DNA of 64,000 nucleotides from Piscicola geometra (Eukaryota > Annelida > Clitellata > Hirudinida > Piscicolidae), in the NCBI GenBank assembly GCA_943735955.1, contig OX030967.1, forward strand, positions 1,038,181 through 1,102,180, read 5' to 3'. The notes under the pieces were generated by a model. It was not told the origin of the DNA. It ran no database searches and saw nothing but the letters and a program-made list of their open reading frames with translations. The stretch's first letter is position 1; every line of letters starts with the position of its first letter. This document shows, in pieces, positions 1 to 12,320 of the stretch. The position numbers were made by a program, and so were the translations under genes.

Positions 1-832
1 TACTATGTTTAAAGACCAGAATGAACTTTAGAACAAACGCAAAAAATAATGCAAGCTATGATCACGGAAGTCCGACATTTGTTTCCTCAGGTTGGAAGAT
101 TGGTCATGTACTGCAGAAAGATCTTTTAGTGCTTTGCGGCGTCTTTAGACTTGGTTGCGTGCAACTATGACACAGCCTCGCTTGAAATCACTGGCCGTTT
201 GTCATGCACATCAGGATATACTTGACAGTCTGGATTTGAAAAAACTAGCAGAAGAATTTGCCAGTGGGTCAGACATTCGAAGGGGTCTTTTTGGAAATTT
301 GAGTAAGCGAGCTGTGGGGAGAAGGCAGGAGGACAGGCAAAGAGAAGATTTTATGTTATCTAAATGGCCTACAGTATATATTTAGATTCTAAATATACAA
401 TGTATACATAAATATACACACAAAAAATCTCCCAATGTATATTTTTTTATAACTTTGGCAAATTTAAATCTATTTGTAATTTTTAAACTATTGTACTCAG
501 AAATGAATAGAAAACAAGATGTTATGAAATGTATTTGATGAGTTTATGGCTAGTTGTAATTGAAGTTATATAGAAGACAAATAATAAAAGGTACTAAAAT
601 CACTATTGTTTTTTTTCAAACCGCTCATAGTGGCAATAGAAAAGTATTTTTATTGAGTATCAAATTTTTTTAATGTTTAGTGATACAAATATTAATAGTT
701 GATACAAAAATAATTTGCACTTCAGGAACCAATACTAACTAGTATTGCTTTTACTGTATTGGTCGATACCGGTTCTTTGATTCCAACCTTGGGGAGGACA
801 CCCCCAAGATTTTCCGCAGATCACCGCCCCTG
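1..832 (+). mobile_element. hAT-1 DNA transposon, 3' part (enters from the left edge)
   Basis: The stretch matches the 3' third of the fuller hAT-1 copy at 54528-57416 almost throughout. It includes the transposase tail, the AT-rich 3' untranslated part and the terminal inverted repeat, which ends CGCCCCTG at 832. The next eight bases, ATCCCCAG (833-840), lie in hAT-2 sequence that is uninterrupted in other hAT-2 copies, so hAT-1 landed inside a hAT-2. The left end and its duplicate target site are outside the window. Confidence 0.8.
25..385 (+). pseudogene. hAT transposase C-terminal remnant (ZMYM1-like hAT type)
   Basis: The frame 155-385 encodes the C-terminal tail that follows the hAT dimerisation region. 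It includes MTQPRLKSLAVCHAHQDIL and ends with a basic stretch around VGRRQEDRQ. The equivalent part of the copy at 56743-57021 is preceded by a CxxxSCTAKRSFSVLRRLK-type dimerisation motif; here that motif is disrupted by a short deletion near 95-105. There is no usable start codon, and the transposase body lies outside the window. It is a dead fragment; the family assignment rests on the second copy. Confidence 0.7.
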
Positions 833-1910
833 ATCCCCAGTATGAAAGAATAATAGGAAAAAAGTTTGCGATAGAAAAGAAATAAATACCAAGACTTTCA
901 TTAGAGAAAATTTAATTCTATTTTGTACAGCCAGACCAAGCTGCAGTGCCGTTGAGAAAAAAAAAGATGGTTATTTAGACCTATTATGTTTGTTTTTTAA
1001 ACGTAAAAATTATAATAAAATTATTATACTATCAAATTATACGAATGATTATATAATGCAAATATAATGCAGTTGTGGAGAATAATAATGTTGTCAAAAA
1101 ACATATTTCTAACATTATTGAAGAATTAGTAATAATGAACGAAGAAAGTTGAAGATTATAAAGATGTTTTATTTTATTTGAGTAAAATTAACAATTTTTA
1201 AATACTACAAAAAGTAGCAAAAATTTTGTTTAGTATATCTGCAAGTTATATTCCCTGTGAGCGGAATTTTTCCATATGTGGTCGTTTAACTTCATACCCA
1301 AAATCATCTCATTTGAAAGCTGAAACTCTTAACGGTTTAACCCGTGTGAAAAGCAATAAAGACTTGATTGGCGAGCGTGTTGGCTTAGATGGTAAGTCGT
1401 TAGACCTGCAACTTAAAGGTCGCCAGTTTCGAATCCCTGTTTAGCCAACCGTGAGCTATCATATACCTAGTGTATATGATGCGGTGTTTCACGACTTATC
1501 TCGTGTGAGTGGCGCTTCAGTTGCGTGCCCGGGCGCTATACAAAACTGACAAAACTGAAATACTCAAAATCAATGACTAACTTTCATTTCGATAAATATT
1601 TGAAATTTAAAGTGTTTTTTTTTTTTATTAAAGGACATATTCTCTGACTTTCAAATAATAAATTTGAAGAAATGTTAGAAAACGGCAGCGAAAATAAATA
1701 AAAATAACAAAAAAGTTTCGGGAACGTGTCGGGACCGGGAATCAAAATTTTGATGTTCCATCGGGAACGGGATGGGACGGGAAAACAAATTTCGGGAACG
1801 GGACGGGACGGGAATCAAAATTCTGATGGTCCATCGGGAACGGGACGGGAAATCAAATTTCAGAAACGGGACGGGACCGGGAATGAAAAAGCGTCCATGT
1901 CCGACCTTTA
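833..1910 (+). mobile_element. hAT-2 element copy A, left end lost to hAT-1
   Basis: This is one of five hAT-2 copies (others at 3749, 31625, 51751 and 59286). The frame near 1229-1366 carries the hAT C-terminal dimerisation signature: SASYIPCERNFS followed by a CGRLTS segment and a conserved NKDLI end. The right 200 bases are packed with GGGAACGGGACGGGA-type iterons and end in GTCCGACCTTTA, the inverted form of the TAGAGGTCGGAC terminal repeat. The transposase is not complete, so the copy is non-autonomous. A SINE is nested at about 1371-1555. Confidence 0.8.
1371..1555 (+). mobile_element. tRNA-derived SINE-1 copy a, inside hAT-2
   Basis: A pol III A box (TGGCTTAGATGG, 1381-1392) and B box (GTTTCGAATCCC, 1426-1437) are followed by the SINE-1 signature CATATACCTAGTGTATATG. 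The same body occurs at 23141 and, inverted, at 51962. Here the 3' part differs (CGTGTGAGTGGCGCTTCAG), so this is a diverged subfamily. It interrupts hAT-2 sequence that is continuous in the other copies. Confidence 0.75.
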
Positions 1911-2156
1911 TTACTGAGCAGCTTTGAGAGTTTCATTGCAGCGTCAACTTGCTATTGATTGTGTTCAACATATTTTTATTCAAAATTGATTTTGATCAAA
2001 AGTTTAGAAATGAAACTATTTTAAATACAAAATTTTACTCTGGTCAACTGTATTAACCCGTCAAGGCCAAAATTATTAATAGCAATACCACAGTTTTTGT
2101 GATTAATTAACTTACTCAATAGAACTATAACAACACACTGTCATGAAATAATTTTA
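1911..2156. other. AT-rich stretch, nothing recognised
   Basis: About 250 bases lie between hAT-2 copy A and a LINE fragment. I see no coding signal or repeat structure in it. Confidence 0.5.
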
Positions 2157-2495
2157 TTGGAGACCCTCTGAAAGCCTCACTAAAAGCGTTTTCCATCAAT
2201 GTAGAAACTTGGAAACAAGCTGCAACAAATCGTTCCACCTGGCGCTCTTCCATTCACAAAGGTGCCATGACCTGTGAAGCAAACAGAATCAACGCCGCAG
2301 AAAAGAAGAGGCAAGTCTGAAAAGCCCGCACTGTCAACCCTCCTGGAGACGTCCCACTTATCCCATGTCCCTCATGTTCCCGAACCTTCCGTGCCAGGAT
2401 CGGCCTCATCAGCCATCTGCGCACACACACCTAAATGATTTTAAAGGGGTCCTCGTCGACTCGATTGACGAACGAACAATAAAAAACACAATATT
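2157..2495 (+). pseudogene. LINE 3' fragment of the LINE-E family
   Basis: The plus strand matches the 3' end of LINE-E (minus strand, 47059-48036) closely: the NVETWKQAATNRSTWRSS segment, the AAEK linker, and the C-terminal zinc-finger part CPSCSRTFRARIGLISHLR. A frameshift lies near 2315. Only the last ~110 codons and the short 3' untranslated part are present, the usual outcome of 5'-truncated retrotransposition. The (CA) tail seen in LINE-E is nearly absent here. Confidence 0.75.
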
Positions 2496-3334
2496 GGAGC
2501 CCGGGCAAGATGACGAGACGGGCAAGATGAAGAATGTCTTATATTTTCAGTTTTCCACAAGTTAAGAGCATGAAACGAAGACTACTGGTTCTTCTGCCTT
2601 CCTTTCGTTGAATAATAGTATGCAAACGCTGAAATCATTATTTTTGTTTTAGTTTTAAATCTTTAATTGTTTTTCGCAGTCACGTTATATGCAGAAATAG
2701 GTAATATATTTCGTTAAAAAATTAGTAGTTTACTTATAATACTACCTATTAACATAAATAGTTGTCAATTAGTTGAATGGCAATAAAAACGAAATTTGTA
2801 ACTAAGCAGTTCGGGGCAAGATGGTCGGGGCAAGATGACTTGCTTGTCATCTTAATGTTTTTACAGAATTTGAAAAAATAAATAGGATTATGATAGTGGA
2901 ACTTTTGTGCTGCTTAATTATTAGTTAATTAATATAAATTAAGCAATTACCGCAAAGAATCAATGCTGTAAATTATAGATAACTACGAATGACCAGATTT
3001 CATCCTATTTTCCTGGTATTACAATGCATTTAATTGAATTTGATATTTTCAAAATTTAAGATCATTGTTTAACCATGTAAATATTCAGAAGATTAAAATT
3101 TTAGACTTTTTCCAGTGTTGTCATCTTGCCTCGGTACTAGGGCAAGATGAAAATTTAGTAGGGTTGTAGAAAAATGATTCCTTAGTTATATTTATTTTGA
3201 AAAAAGTAAATGTTGATATATTTATTACAACAGTTACAACACTAACAGTTTAGGGAAAAATAAGTTTGTTACCTTTAAAAATAAAATAACAAAACGACCT
3301 AAATCGTTAACCATATCATCTTGTCCTGGTCTCC
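2496..3334. mobile_element. Non-coding element with CAAGATGA inverted ends
   Basis: The left end GGAGCCCGGGCAAGATGA and the right end TCATCTTGTCCTGGTCTCC are imperfect inverted repeats of about 18 bases. Two more GGGCAAGATG motifs lie inside the left end, one at about 2815-2840 and one near 3143. The 840-base body is AT-rich with no open frame. It looks like a MITE. No clear target duplication was found and I cannot assign a superfamily. Confidence 0.5.
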
Positions 3335-3748
3335 CCGGATGCAGTCGATTCACCCTTCAACCGATTCACCTCTTAAGCGATTCACTCCTCAAAATAGTTG
3401 AAAACGGACTATTTTTTTATCGATTTTTTTCAAGTTATCAATTATAAAAGACAAAATAAATTTTTTCAAAAAAATAAAATGACAAAATAAATATAAAAAA
3501 CTATTAAAAAATAAATGAAAAACTATAAAAAGTGTATAAAATAAATAAAATACTTTATAAAATAATTTTTTTAAATGTTGAAAATTTATAAATATAATTT
3601 TTTAAATGATAAAAATAAGGGGTGAACGACTGCAATTCCTTTAAACAGAAATATAATTTTTCGACCAGATAGACAGGTTTCCTACATGGTTGGAACCAAA
3701 CTAATTCATAGTTCAGATTAACTTTTTTCACACTTATCATGAGACAAG
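3335..3748. other. AT-rich intergenic stretch
   Basis: The stretch opens with a short GATTCACC-type iteration (about 3345-3390), followed by A/T runs. No gene was seen. Confidence 0.5.
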
Positions 3749-5207
3749 TAGAGGTCATGGACGAATCATCATTTCTGGTCCCGTCCCATTTCCGAAAATT
3801 GTTTCCCGTTCCGTCCCGTTCCCGATGGGCTATCTAAATTTAAATTCCCGTCCCGTCACGTTCCCGCAACTCGATTCCCGGTCCCGACCCGTTCTCGAAA
3901 GTTTACCTGGTCCCGACCCATTAACGAAATATTTTTTTTCTTTTAGTTTATTTTTGCTGTTTTTCACTGGTCCCAAACTTGCTAGTCCCAACATTTAATA
4001 AAATTTGTTCTTTAAAAGTCAGAAAATATTTATTTAAAAATAAAAATAAAACACGATTTAAATTTCAAATATTTATTGAAATGAAAGTATTGAAGTAAAT
4101 CATTGTTTTTGAGTAATTCAATCAAGTCTTTATTGTTTTTCACACGGGTTAAACCTTTAAAAGTTTTTACTTTCAAATTAGATGATCTTGGGTCTGAAGT
4201 TGTATGACCACATGTTGAAAAATTCAGTTCACAGAAAATAAAACTTGCAGGTATACTAAACAAATTTTGGCTACTTTTGTAGTATTGAAAAATTGTTTAT
4301 TTTACTCAAATAAAATAAAACATCTTTATAATCTTTAATTTTGGTGGGCGTAATTGTGAATATTTGTACAATTCGCCCTCTTAGTAATTTTATTCCTCGT
4401 TCATTCTTATTAATTCTTCAACAATGTTAGAACAATATTTTTTGACAACATTCTTGTTCTTCACAACATCAAAAACAAAAATCTTCGTATAATTTGATAG
4501 TATAAAAACTGTATTATAATTTTTACGTTATGAAAAACATAAAAACAAACATAATAGGTCTAAATAACCATCATTTGTTTTTTTCTCAACGGCACTGGCT
4601 GTACAAAATAAAATTAAATTTTCTCTAATTATCTCTTTTTCTATCCAAATTTTTTTCCTTATTATTCTTTCATACTGGGGATGCAACAGATATGCTGCCA
4701 TATGAATAAGATCAATGGGCATTTTTTCCTCAGTCGAAATCATCAAGTGAGCAATCAATTGCAAATTAAAAATTCAAATTCAAAGTATTAATTTATAAAA
4801 TTGAGGTAATATAACAGACGAGCTTGATTTCATCTGACAAGTTTTCATCATCACCCATTTTTTCTAATCTCTCTTATATTTGAACTTGCAATAACAACTT
4901 CAAATTTAATGTTGGAGATTTTTACATTGACAATGCAATTTCTATACATTTAATACCTATTTTAAGTACGGAGTATCGATGAAATAGAGATTTCCATACT
5001 TTGAACTTTGCGGAAAAATTATTGTTAAAGAATCCAATCCCAATAACTTTTATTCCATTTTATTTTAAAAGTTGATTCCCGTTCCCGTATTTTTCCGTTT
5101 CCGATTTGAATTTAGCATCCCGTTCCCGTCCCGAAAACCTATTCCCGTTTTCTGACTTTTCCCGTCCCGAATTTAATTTTCATTTCCGTTCCCCGGTCCG
5201 ACCTCTA
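3749..5207 (-). mobile_element. hAT-2 element copy B, both ends present
   Basis: The element starts TAGAGGTCATGGACGA and ends GGTCCGACCTCTA, so both terminal inverted repeats are kept. Flanks GAGACAAG (3741-3748) and AAGACCAG (5208-5215) agree at 6 of 8 bases, a plausible decayed target duplication. Minus-strand frames keep two hAT transposase pieces: one near 4528-4764 with an HMAAYLLHPQYE motif, and the dimerisation region near 4100-4263 (SIPASFIFCELNFSTCG). Both ends are lined with TTCCCGTCCCG iterons. It is an internally deleted, non-autonomous copy. Confidence 0.8.
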
Positions 5208-5406
5208 AAGACCAGCTCTTTGCTATGTGATATGGGTTAAAATTGTCTAAAAACTAGAAAATGTAAAAAATTGGGATCATATCCGCCAAAGCCGTGCAGA
5301 CGCTAATTGGACCACATTAACTGCCACTCATCCATAGCGTAGAGGAAACATGCTAATATATATAGTTGTGAAATAAACACACAGAACTGAAACTAAATAT
5401 ATGAAG

Positions 5407-6437
<1,031 letters not shown>

Positions 6438-8520
6438 CTTTATAGTGCCTTTGTCTCGACACTTCATATCTTTTTCTTCATCTCCCCCTTTCTCTTCTCT
6501 CCCTCTGTCTTCAGATCGCTCACACACTTCTCAGCACCACTTCTTCCATCCTCCGATCCTCCTCCTGGTAACCAAGGACCCCTTCCATCGGGTCCTGTTC
6601 TCCACGCTCCCTTTCTCCAAACCGTCAGCCATTCTTCTCTCCACTATTCATACAACCCTCACTCCAGTAAAACATGCCTCTCATTCTCTTCCTCCCCACA
6701 AACACACTTCCTATCCTCCTTCTCATACTTCCAGCGCACAATTTTATTATTCCTTACCGTCAAACTATCCCCCCTACACATCATCCTAACTTCCAATCCA
6801 TCTGAACCATCTACATATTTTTCCAATTTCCTGCTTTCTGACTTCTCACGGTACCTTTTCAGTCTTTCACTTTCCTGTATCTTATTCCCTCAATCCCCCT
6901 TTCCCTTTTGTTGAATCCTCTTCACTAGTTCCTTCCCCCCATCCTTTCGACCTCTCTTTCTGAGACGCCCATCATAAACACTCTTGCTCGTGTGCTTTTC
7001 CCTCCACGTACCATTCGGTTCATAACCTCCACACCCAATTTTTTTCCTAAGTTGGCTACACCTCTCCACCATTAAGATTTGTTACCTACTTCTTCTACAC
7101 ATGCTCTACCTACTCTTCCTACTATATCTTCCCCCTCTAATGTCCTAATGACAAAGTCTGTCATGACCTTAGCCTCTTTTTTCCAGAATGTACTCCAGGC
7201 TGTTTCACCATGTACTACGACATTTCTAACACTAGTCTCTACCCCCCATATCCATCTCCCAAACTTAGTCGGCAAAACCTCTAACTTCTTTCTCTCCTTA
7301 GCTGACCAACCAACTGCTGCAACACCATACATTAACTTTCCTACAATCAAGCTTTTCCATGCCTCCCTGCCCACGATAAACCGACTCCCCGATCTTTTTG
7401 CTCCACATTTTACCATGCCGGTAAGGCTTCCAATGTTTTTCATAATTTCACTAAATTAATAAATCTCCCCCTTTTTTCCCTTTTTAAGCTTTAATCCTAA
7501 CTACCTTACCTCATCACATTTTCGTATGGTTCTACCTCTAATTACCCATTCTTGACATCCTTCCATTCCTGTGTTACCAACCAGTTCCACAACTTTAGAT
7601 TGTTCTTCATTCAGAATTTGAAGAAAGAGCGCTATAGAAATCTATTTGATTGATTGATTTGATTCAGTTTCATTCCATACTCCTCTAACACCTTCAGTAC
7701 ATCCTCTAAAACTATTTTCATATTATCCTCATTTCCCGCTGTCACTAGAATGTCGTCAGCATAAAGCATTCTTCCAAATTTCCACTCTTTCCTACTATCC
7801 TCCCTACCCATTTGATTATGTACTTTCATCACTACTCCAGCTCGATGGTTATCCAGAACCACTGCCACATCCCTAATGTATAAATTGAAGAGGATTGGAG
7901 ATAAAGGACAACCCTGTCTAACTCCACTTGTGCACGTAACCCATTCTGTCTCCAAGTCCCCTAACACAAATCTCACTCTGTTCTTTTCATACACCTCCTT
8001 CAACATCCTTAAAATTCCTCCACCCATTCCCATTTTCTCTGACACCTCAAGCAATTTACCTCTGTTCACCCTATCTTATGCCTTTTCTAAGTCTAAGCCC
8101 GCTACCAATAGTCTTTCCCTTCTTGCCTTTGCAATTTCAACCCACCCTAACATAAAAAGGTTATCATCCCCACGCCTCCTTCTTCTAAACCATCCCTTTG
8201 TTTCATTAATTATACAATTACTTTCTGCCCATCTCTCCACACGCTCTCTTAAAATAATAATCATTAGCTTATATAAAATGCTGCTAATTGCTACCGGTCG
8301 ATGATTCTTAATTTTCCGTCTCTCACCTCCTTTATGAATTAAGACTATATCTTCTTCTTGGTATTTGTTTACTACCTCTGCTTTCAATTCCTTCTTCACT
8401 AAAAACCCCACACCACCACATTTCCCTTCTTCCATCTTCCTCCCCACACCAAACCATTCTAAAAAGCCCTGTCCATCCACCATCTGATCTTCGTTTAGGT
8501 TTGTCTCGCACAGTAAGACA
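6438..8520 (-). pseudogene. LINE-A: non-LTR retrotransposon, 5'-truncated and internally deleted
   Basis: Read on the minus strand, an endonuclease fragment (CETNLNEDQ…, near 8500-8390) jumps abruptly to the reverse transcriptase at VLIHKGGERRKIKNHRPVAI, so the end of the endonuclease and the start of the RT are missing. RT motifs follow: AGLDLEKAYDR (split by a frameshift near 8072), GVRQGCPLSPILFNLY and MLYADDILV (near 7770), then the thumb region near 7600 and a C-terminal tail to about 6890. A short foreign insert breaks the frame near 7640. The 3' end runs straight into the (TAG)n array. I did not assign a clade with confidence; the motifs are not those of CR1/L2. Confidence 0.75.
7619..7664 (-). 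mobile_element. Hyper-truncated LINE/SINE 3' tail (~45 bp) inside LINE-A
   Basis: The insert is only the shared 3' module: AAAGAGCGCTATAGAAATC followed by TATTTGATTGATTGATTT on the plus strand. It splits the LINE-A frame after GMKLN. The bases CTGAAT (minus strand) flank it on both sides, a possible target duplication. The same module lies at 35546-35590. Confidence 0.6.
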
Positions 8521-8681
8521 CAACATTAAGTGTTTGGTTTTAAATATGGAAACAGAAATTTTTTCAACAGAATTCATTGATGAATAAGTTATGAAACTTT
8601 TTTTAATATTTTTTAAAATAATCTTTATTCATCAAGGCTTGACAGACGCAAGCCATGTTACAAAAATTTTTAACAAATAGA
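8521..8681. other. AT-rich spacer with a SINE-1 3' scrap
   Basis: Nothing coding was seen. CTTGACAGACGCAAGCCATG at 8638-8657 matches the 3' part of SINE-1 in inverted orientation, as in the copy at 51962. Confidence 0.5.
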
Positions 8682-9447
8682 ATCAATCAATCAATCAATC
8701 ACTAATAATTTGTATAGCGCCCTTTACTAAGTGAACAAAAGCGCTCAGCCATCACGTCCCAAACAAGTACGTCTTCAGGCCTCGACGGAAAGTTATGAGT
8801 GACTTAGTTGAAGTTAAAGAAGAAGGTAAAGAATTCCATAAAAGAGGACCACATTAAGAAAAAGAACGTTTAGCAAAAGAGTGTTTAACTGGAAAACGAA
8901 AACAACGATTAAAGGTAGATGATCTTAGACCAGATTTAGGGGGTTGTTTAATTAAATTTTTAAGATAAATTGGAGCATTACAGTTATGAATTTTAAACAT
9001 ATTTAGGCATATTTTAAAAGTCACTCTAGATCTCAAAGGTAACCAATGTAACAAACGAAGATAAGGAGAAATGTGAGAAAACTTAGGAGCACGAGCAACA
9101 AGACGAGCAGCACAATTAAAGGTTTCATTTAGAGGAGCTAAAGTAGTATCAGGAAGACCATAGTAAAGAGAGTTGCAATAATCAATCCTGGAGAGAACTA
9201 GAGAAGATACAAGAAGTTGCAAGGTAGGATCATCGAGAAAAGGAAGAAGCTGTTTAATACGACGAATGTGGAAGTAACAAGATTTAGAGACAGATAGAAT
9301 TTGAGGAGCTAAAGACAAGTTAGAATCAAAAATAAAACCAAGGCTACGAATGGAAGATGAAGGGTTTAGAGAGAGTGAAGAGGGGGGAGGCAAAACTAAA
9401 GAAGGAAGAGATAGTAAAGACTTTGATTTTTTATTGAAATATATGAG
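8682..9447 (-). pseudogene. LINE-B copy 1: 5'-truncated CR1/L2-like LINE
   Basis: This copy matches the last 760 bases of LINE-B copy 2 (12321-13084) with only scattered differences. It covers the post-RT region (SRIDYCNSLYYGLP, LHWLPLRSRVTFKI) to the C-terminus, then the 3' hairpin and an (ATTG)n tail on the minus strand. A premature change after FAKRSFS removes the last residues. It breaks off sharply at 9447, where the two copies stop matching. This is a typical dead-on-arrival insertion of the same family, and fairly young judging by the similarity. Confidence 0.85.
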
Positions 9448-11460
9448 TTAAAATAGAACGTGAACAAAAACCAAAATAAAATCGAGAAAAGCGAAACAGA
9501 TTGAAATGTAAAGAAGAAAAATAATATACATTCAAAATAAATAATAACTAAAAGATAATTATTAGATAAGATAATGCAAATGATAATGGATTAAAATCAG
9601 ACAACTCGACAAAAGATATAGTGAATATGATAATAAATAATTAATACAAATCAGAAATGATAATATAAATAAAAACTATAGAATGAGATTTTTCAGAAGA
9701 CGAGGGAAGAATGTTTTGCTTTCAAACGTGTTTTACATTGGTGTATCGAAATTGTGCTTACGGGGTCTTAAGTTATGTGTAGATGTTTTGAAAGAGGGTA
9801 GAATTTTGTGAAGAACGGGGTCAGAGTTAAAGGATATTTTAAAAAATAGTTTAGTGTCTAAAGTGGTAAAATTAGAAGTGATAGATGGGTAGTGAGAGGG
9901 AATATATTTAAGTCTAATTAGTTTATTAATAAAGGACTGAAGTTGGTTAATTTGTTGCTGATTAGCAAAACCAGACCAAGAAGGAGCTGCATATTTAAGG
10001 TGAGAGATGATGAGAGAATCTGTGATGTCAAAAAGTTTGGCACCAAAAAGTCCATGAGAACGGTTTGTTTTGATGGCATGAAAAGTTTGAAAGCATTTAT
10101 TGATAATGTGATCTATGTGTGGTGAAATGTTGAGAGTATCGGTGAATTTGACACCTAAGATAGTGAGTTTATTAGTGCGTTGAATAGATGGATGTATAAC
10201 TGGTGGTGTGATGTGTTGATGACTATTGTGGACTACAAGTTCGAATAATTTTTGAGGTTAAGTGAAAGATTACTGAGCTTGGCCTACTTAGAAAGGGAGT
10301 CAAATTCTAATTGCATGGTATGAGTGTTAGATGATGCAATAATGAGATAAGTGTCATCAGCAAATTTTAATATTTTATTAGATAGGTGATATGGTTGAAG
10401 TGAAGAGGCGTTGATTCTAAAGGTAGATGGACCAAGAACTGAACCTTGGACCAAGCTAGAGTTGATGTGAAGGATACTCAAATTTGATTTAAATAAATTG
10501 TGGAATGTGATCGGTTGCTAGGGAAGGAAATGAGAAGGTTGTATATGTTGTCATCAAGAGGAAGAAGTGCAAAATTGGAAGCGAGGGTATGGTGATCAAG
10601 AGTGTCAAAGGCTTTAGTAAAGTCAAGAGCAATAAGATGAACATAGCTGTTGGTTTTAAGAAGTGAAGTGATGATAGATGTGATGGAAGTTATGGCAGAA
10701 GTAGGTGATCCTGTCGGGCGAAAGGCGAATTGATCATTAAGAATGCGTTTTACTGATGGGTGATTGAAGCATGGGTATATATATTGAGAAACTATAATTT
10801 TTTCAAAGAGGCGTGGTAATATTGGGGTGCCTGAAATGGGGCGACATTCATGAGGCAATGTTGGATGTTTAGTCTTGGGGATGGGATGAATGATGCTGGA
10901 TTTCCACTAAAGTGGAAAATGAGAAGAGTTGATGCAGTTGTTGAAGATGATGGAAAGTGGAGTACTGATTATGGGTGCAATTAGTTGGAGATACCATTGT
11001 GACAGACCATCGGAGCCAGTACCAGTTGGGCATTGTTTGGTGAGAAGATTGAATATGGTGATTGGGTTAACATGATCTTGATTATATAGTGCAGTTGATT
11101 TAAATGGGGGATGAACATAGGATGAGCTTGTAGACGTGGAAGCAAAGTAATTGTTGAGGGAATCCGCATTCAAGGTAGAAGAGCGATTTGTCGATGAAGG
11201 TGATGCTCCCTTGCCTCTGAGTTGGTTGACGGTTTTCCACATGGCTTTGCTCTCACGCCTACAAGTCCTCAATGTTGAATGATTTGTGTTACTGATTATG
11301 TTTTTATTCGAAAGAGAGATTTGATGTAAGGGCTGATAAATGGTGGGTCAGATGACCTAATAGTGATAAACTCAGTTGGGTAGATCTTATCAAGAATGTT
11401 AGTGAGGCTATTGTAAAAGAAATTGATTGAGTCAGGTAATGGAGACTGTCTCATTTATGT
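9448..11460 (-). pseudogene. LINE-C: degenerate jockey/CR1-group LINE
   Basis: Minus-strand pieces in order: linker to RT near 11272-10907 (ATGPDG-like segment read as GTGSDGLSQWYLQ), fingers near 10858-10478 (RPISGTPILPRLFEK, FAFRPTGS, ALDFTKAFDTLDHHTL), palm near 10481-10284 (VQGSVLGPSTF, ILKFADDTYLI), then a decayed thumb and C-terminal part to about 9450. The SITPVLSRLFEK / QFAFRPTGSTTAA pattern is a well-known animal LINE type, but I cannot fix its clade from memory. Several stops and frameshifts break it, so it is dead. The far end near 11330-11440 still reads as sequence upstream of RT. Confidence 0.75.
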
Positions 11461-11469
11461 GAAGTTTAC

Positions 11470-12160
11470 AGTTCTAAAGATATTTTCAACTGCGACGCAA
11501 CGGGGTTATTTTATAAATTATACCAGCAAAGCCAATGGTAGTTAAAGGTGATGCATGCCGTGGTATGAAAAAAACAGACTAACGGTTTTTCTTGCATGCA
11601 GTCTGGAAGGAGAAAAACTGAAACCTTTAATAATTAGAAAATCTAAGATGTTTCAAGTCCATTAGCGTTTTAATTTAAAAGTTTTATATGAAGGAATTTA
11701 TAATGCTTAGATGACTGTAATTATTTTTCCTAACTGGTTGAATAAAATTATGAAAAAATGCTAACCACTTGATGCAGGAATTATACAAGCCTTCAAATTT
11801 ATATATCGAAAAAAAGTGTTGAGATATATTCTCCATTCATTGGACGAAGATATTTCTGCAAAAGAAATGTTTAAAAAAGTTATTACATGAAATTTCATGG
11901 CTGAATGCTGCTTGGGACAAGGTTAATTCTACAACAATACAAATGTGTTTTATTAACTGTGGTTTCAAAAGTCATCATTATAATTTAAATGTGTCAGCTG
12001 ATGATGTAGATGAAAGTTTTAAGGTTTTACTGCCAAATAATTGTACACTGAGTGAATTTGCACTTGTGACAAGGATACTCCAACAGAAAATATCGAAGAA
12101 AAAAAGCAAGCCTCAGAAGAAGAAGAAAACGAAGAAGTGAGTGAGGAAGAAGCAGAGACG
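11470..12160 (+). pseudogene. pogo/Tigger-like transposase remnant
   Basis: Three plus-strand pieces in different frames follow the order of a pogo-family DDE transposase. First is FNCDATGLFYKLYQQ (11484-11540, matching D-x-TGLF, the first catalytic Asp). Next is PLDAGIIQAFKFIYRKKVLR (about 11766-11825). Last is LNAAWDKVNSTTIQMCFINC (about 11901-11955), then an acidic/basic tail to 12140. Stops and frameshifts separate them, and the middle DD catalytic region is unreadable. It lies between LINE-C and LINE-B copy 2. The family call is from motif memory. Confidence 0.7.
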
Positions 12161-12320
12161 GTGTCCCATAGAAAAGCATAGGAGATGACAAACACATTGT
12201 TCATATATAGCTGAAAAGAGATAGATTCTGAACTCAAGAAATGTTTGTTGAAAGTGAAAAACTTATTATTAAATCCTATTGCTAAAAGCAAAAAACAATT
12301 TAAATTAACAATTTTTTAAA

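Noticed and set aside
7079..7459. Plus-strand 126-codon frame and 7876-8304 frame
   Set aside because: Both are shadows of the LINE-A minus-strand protein.
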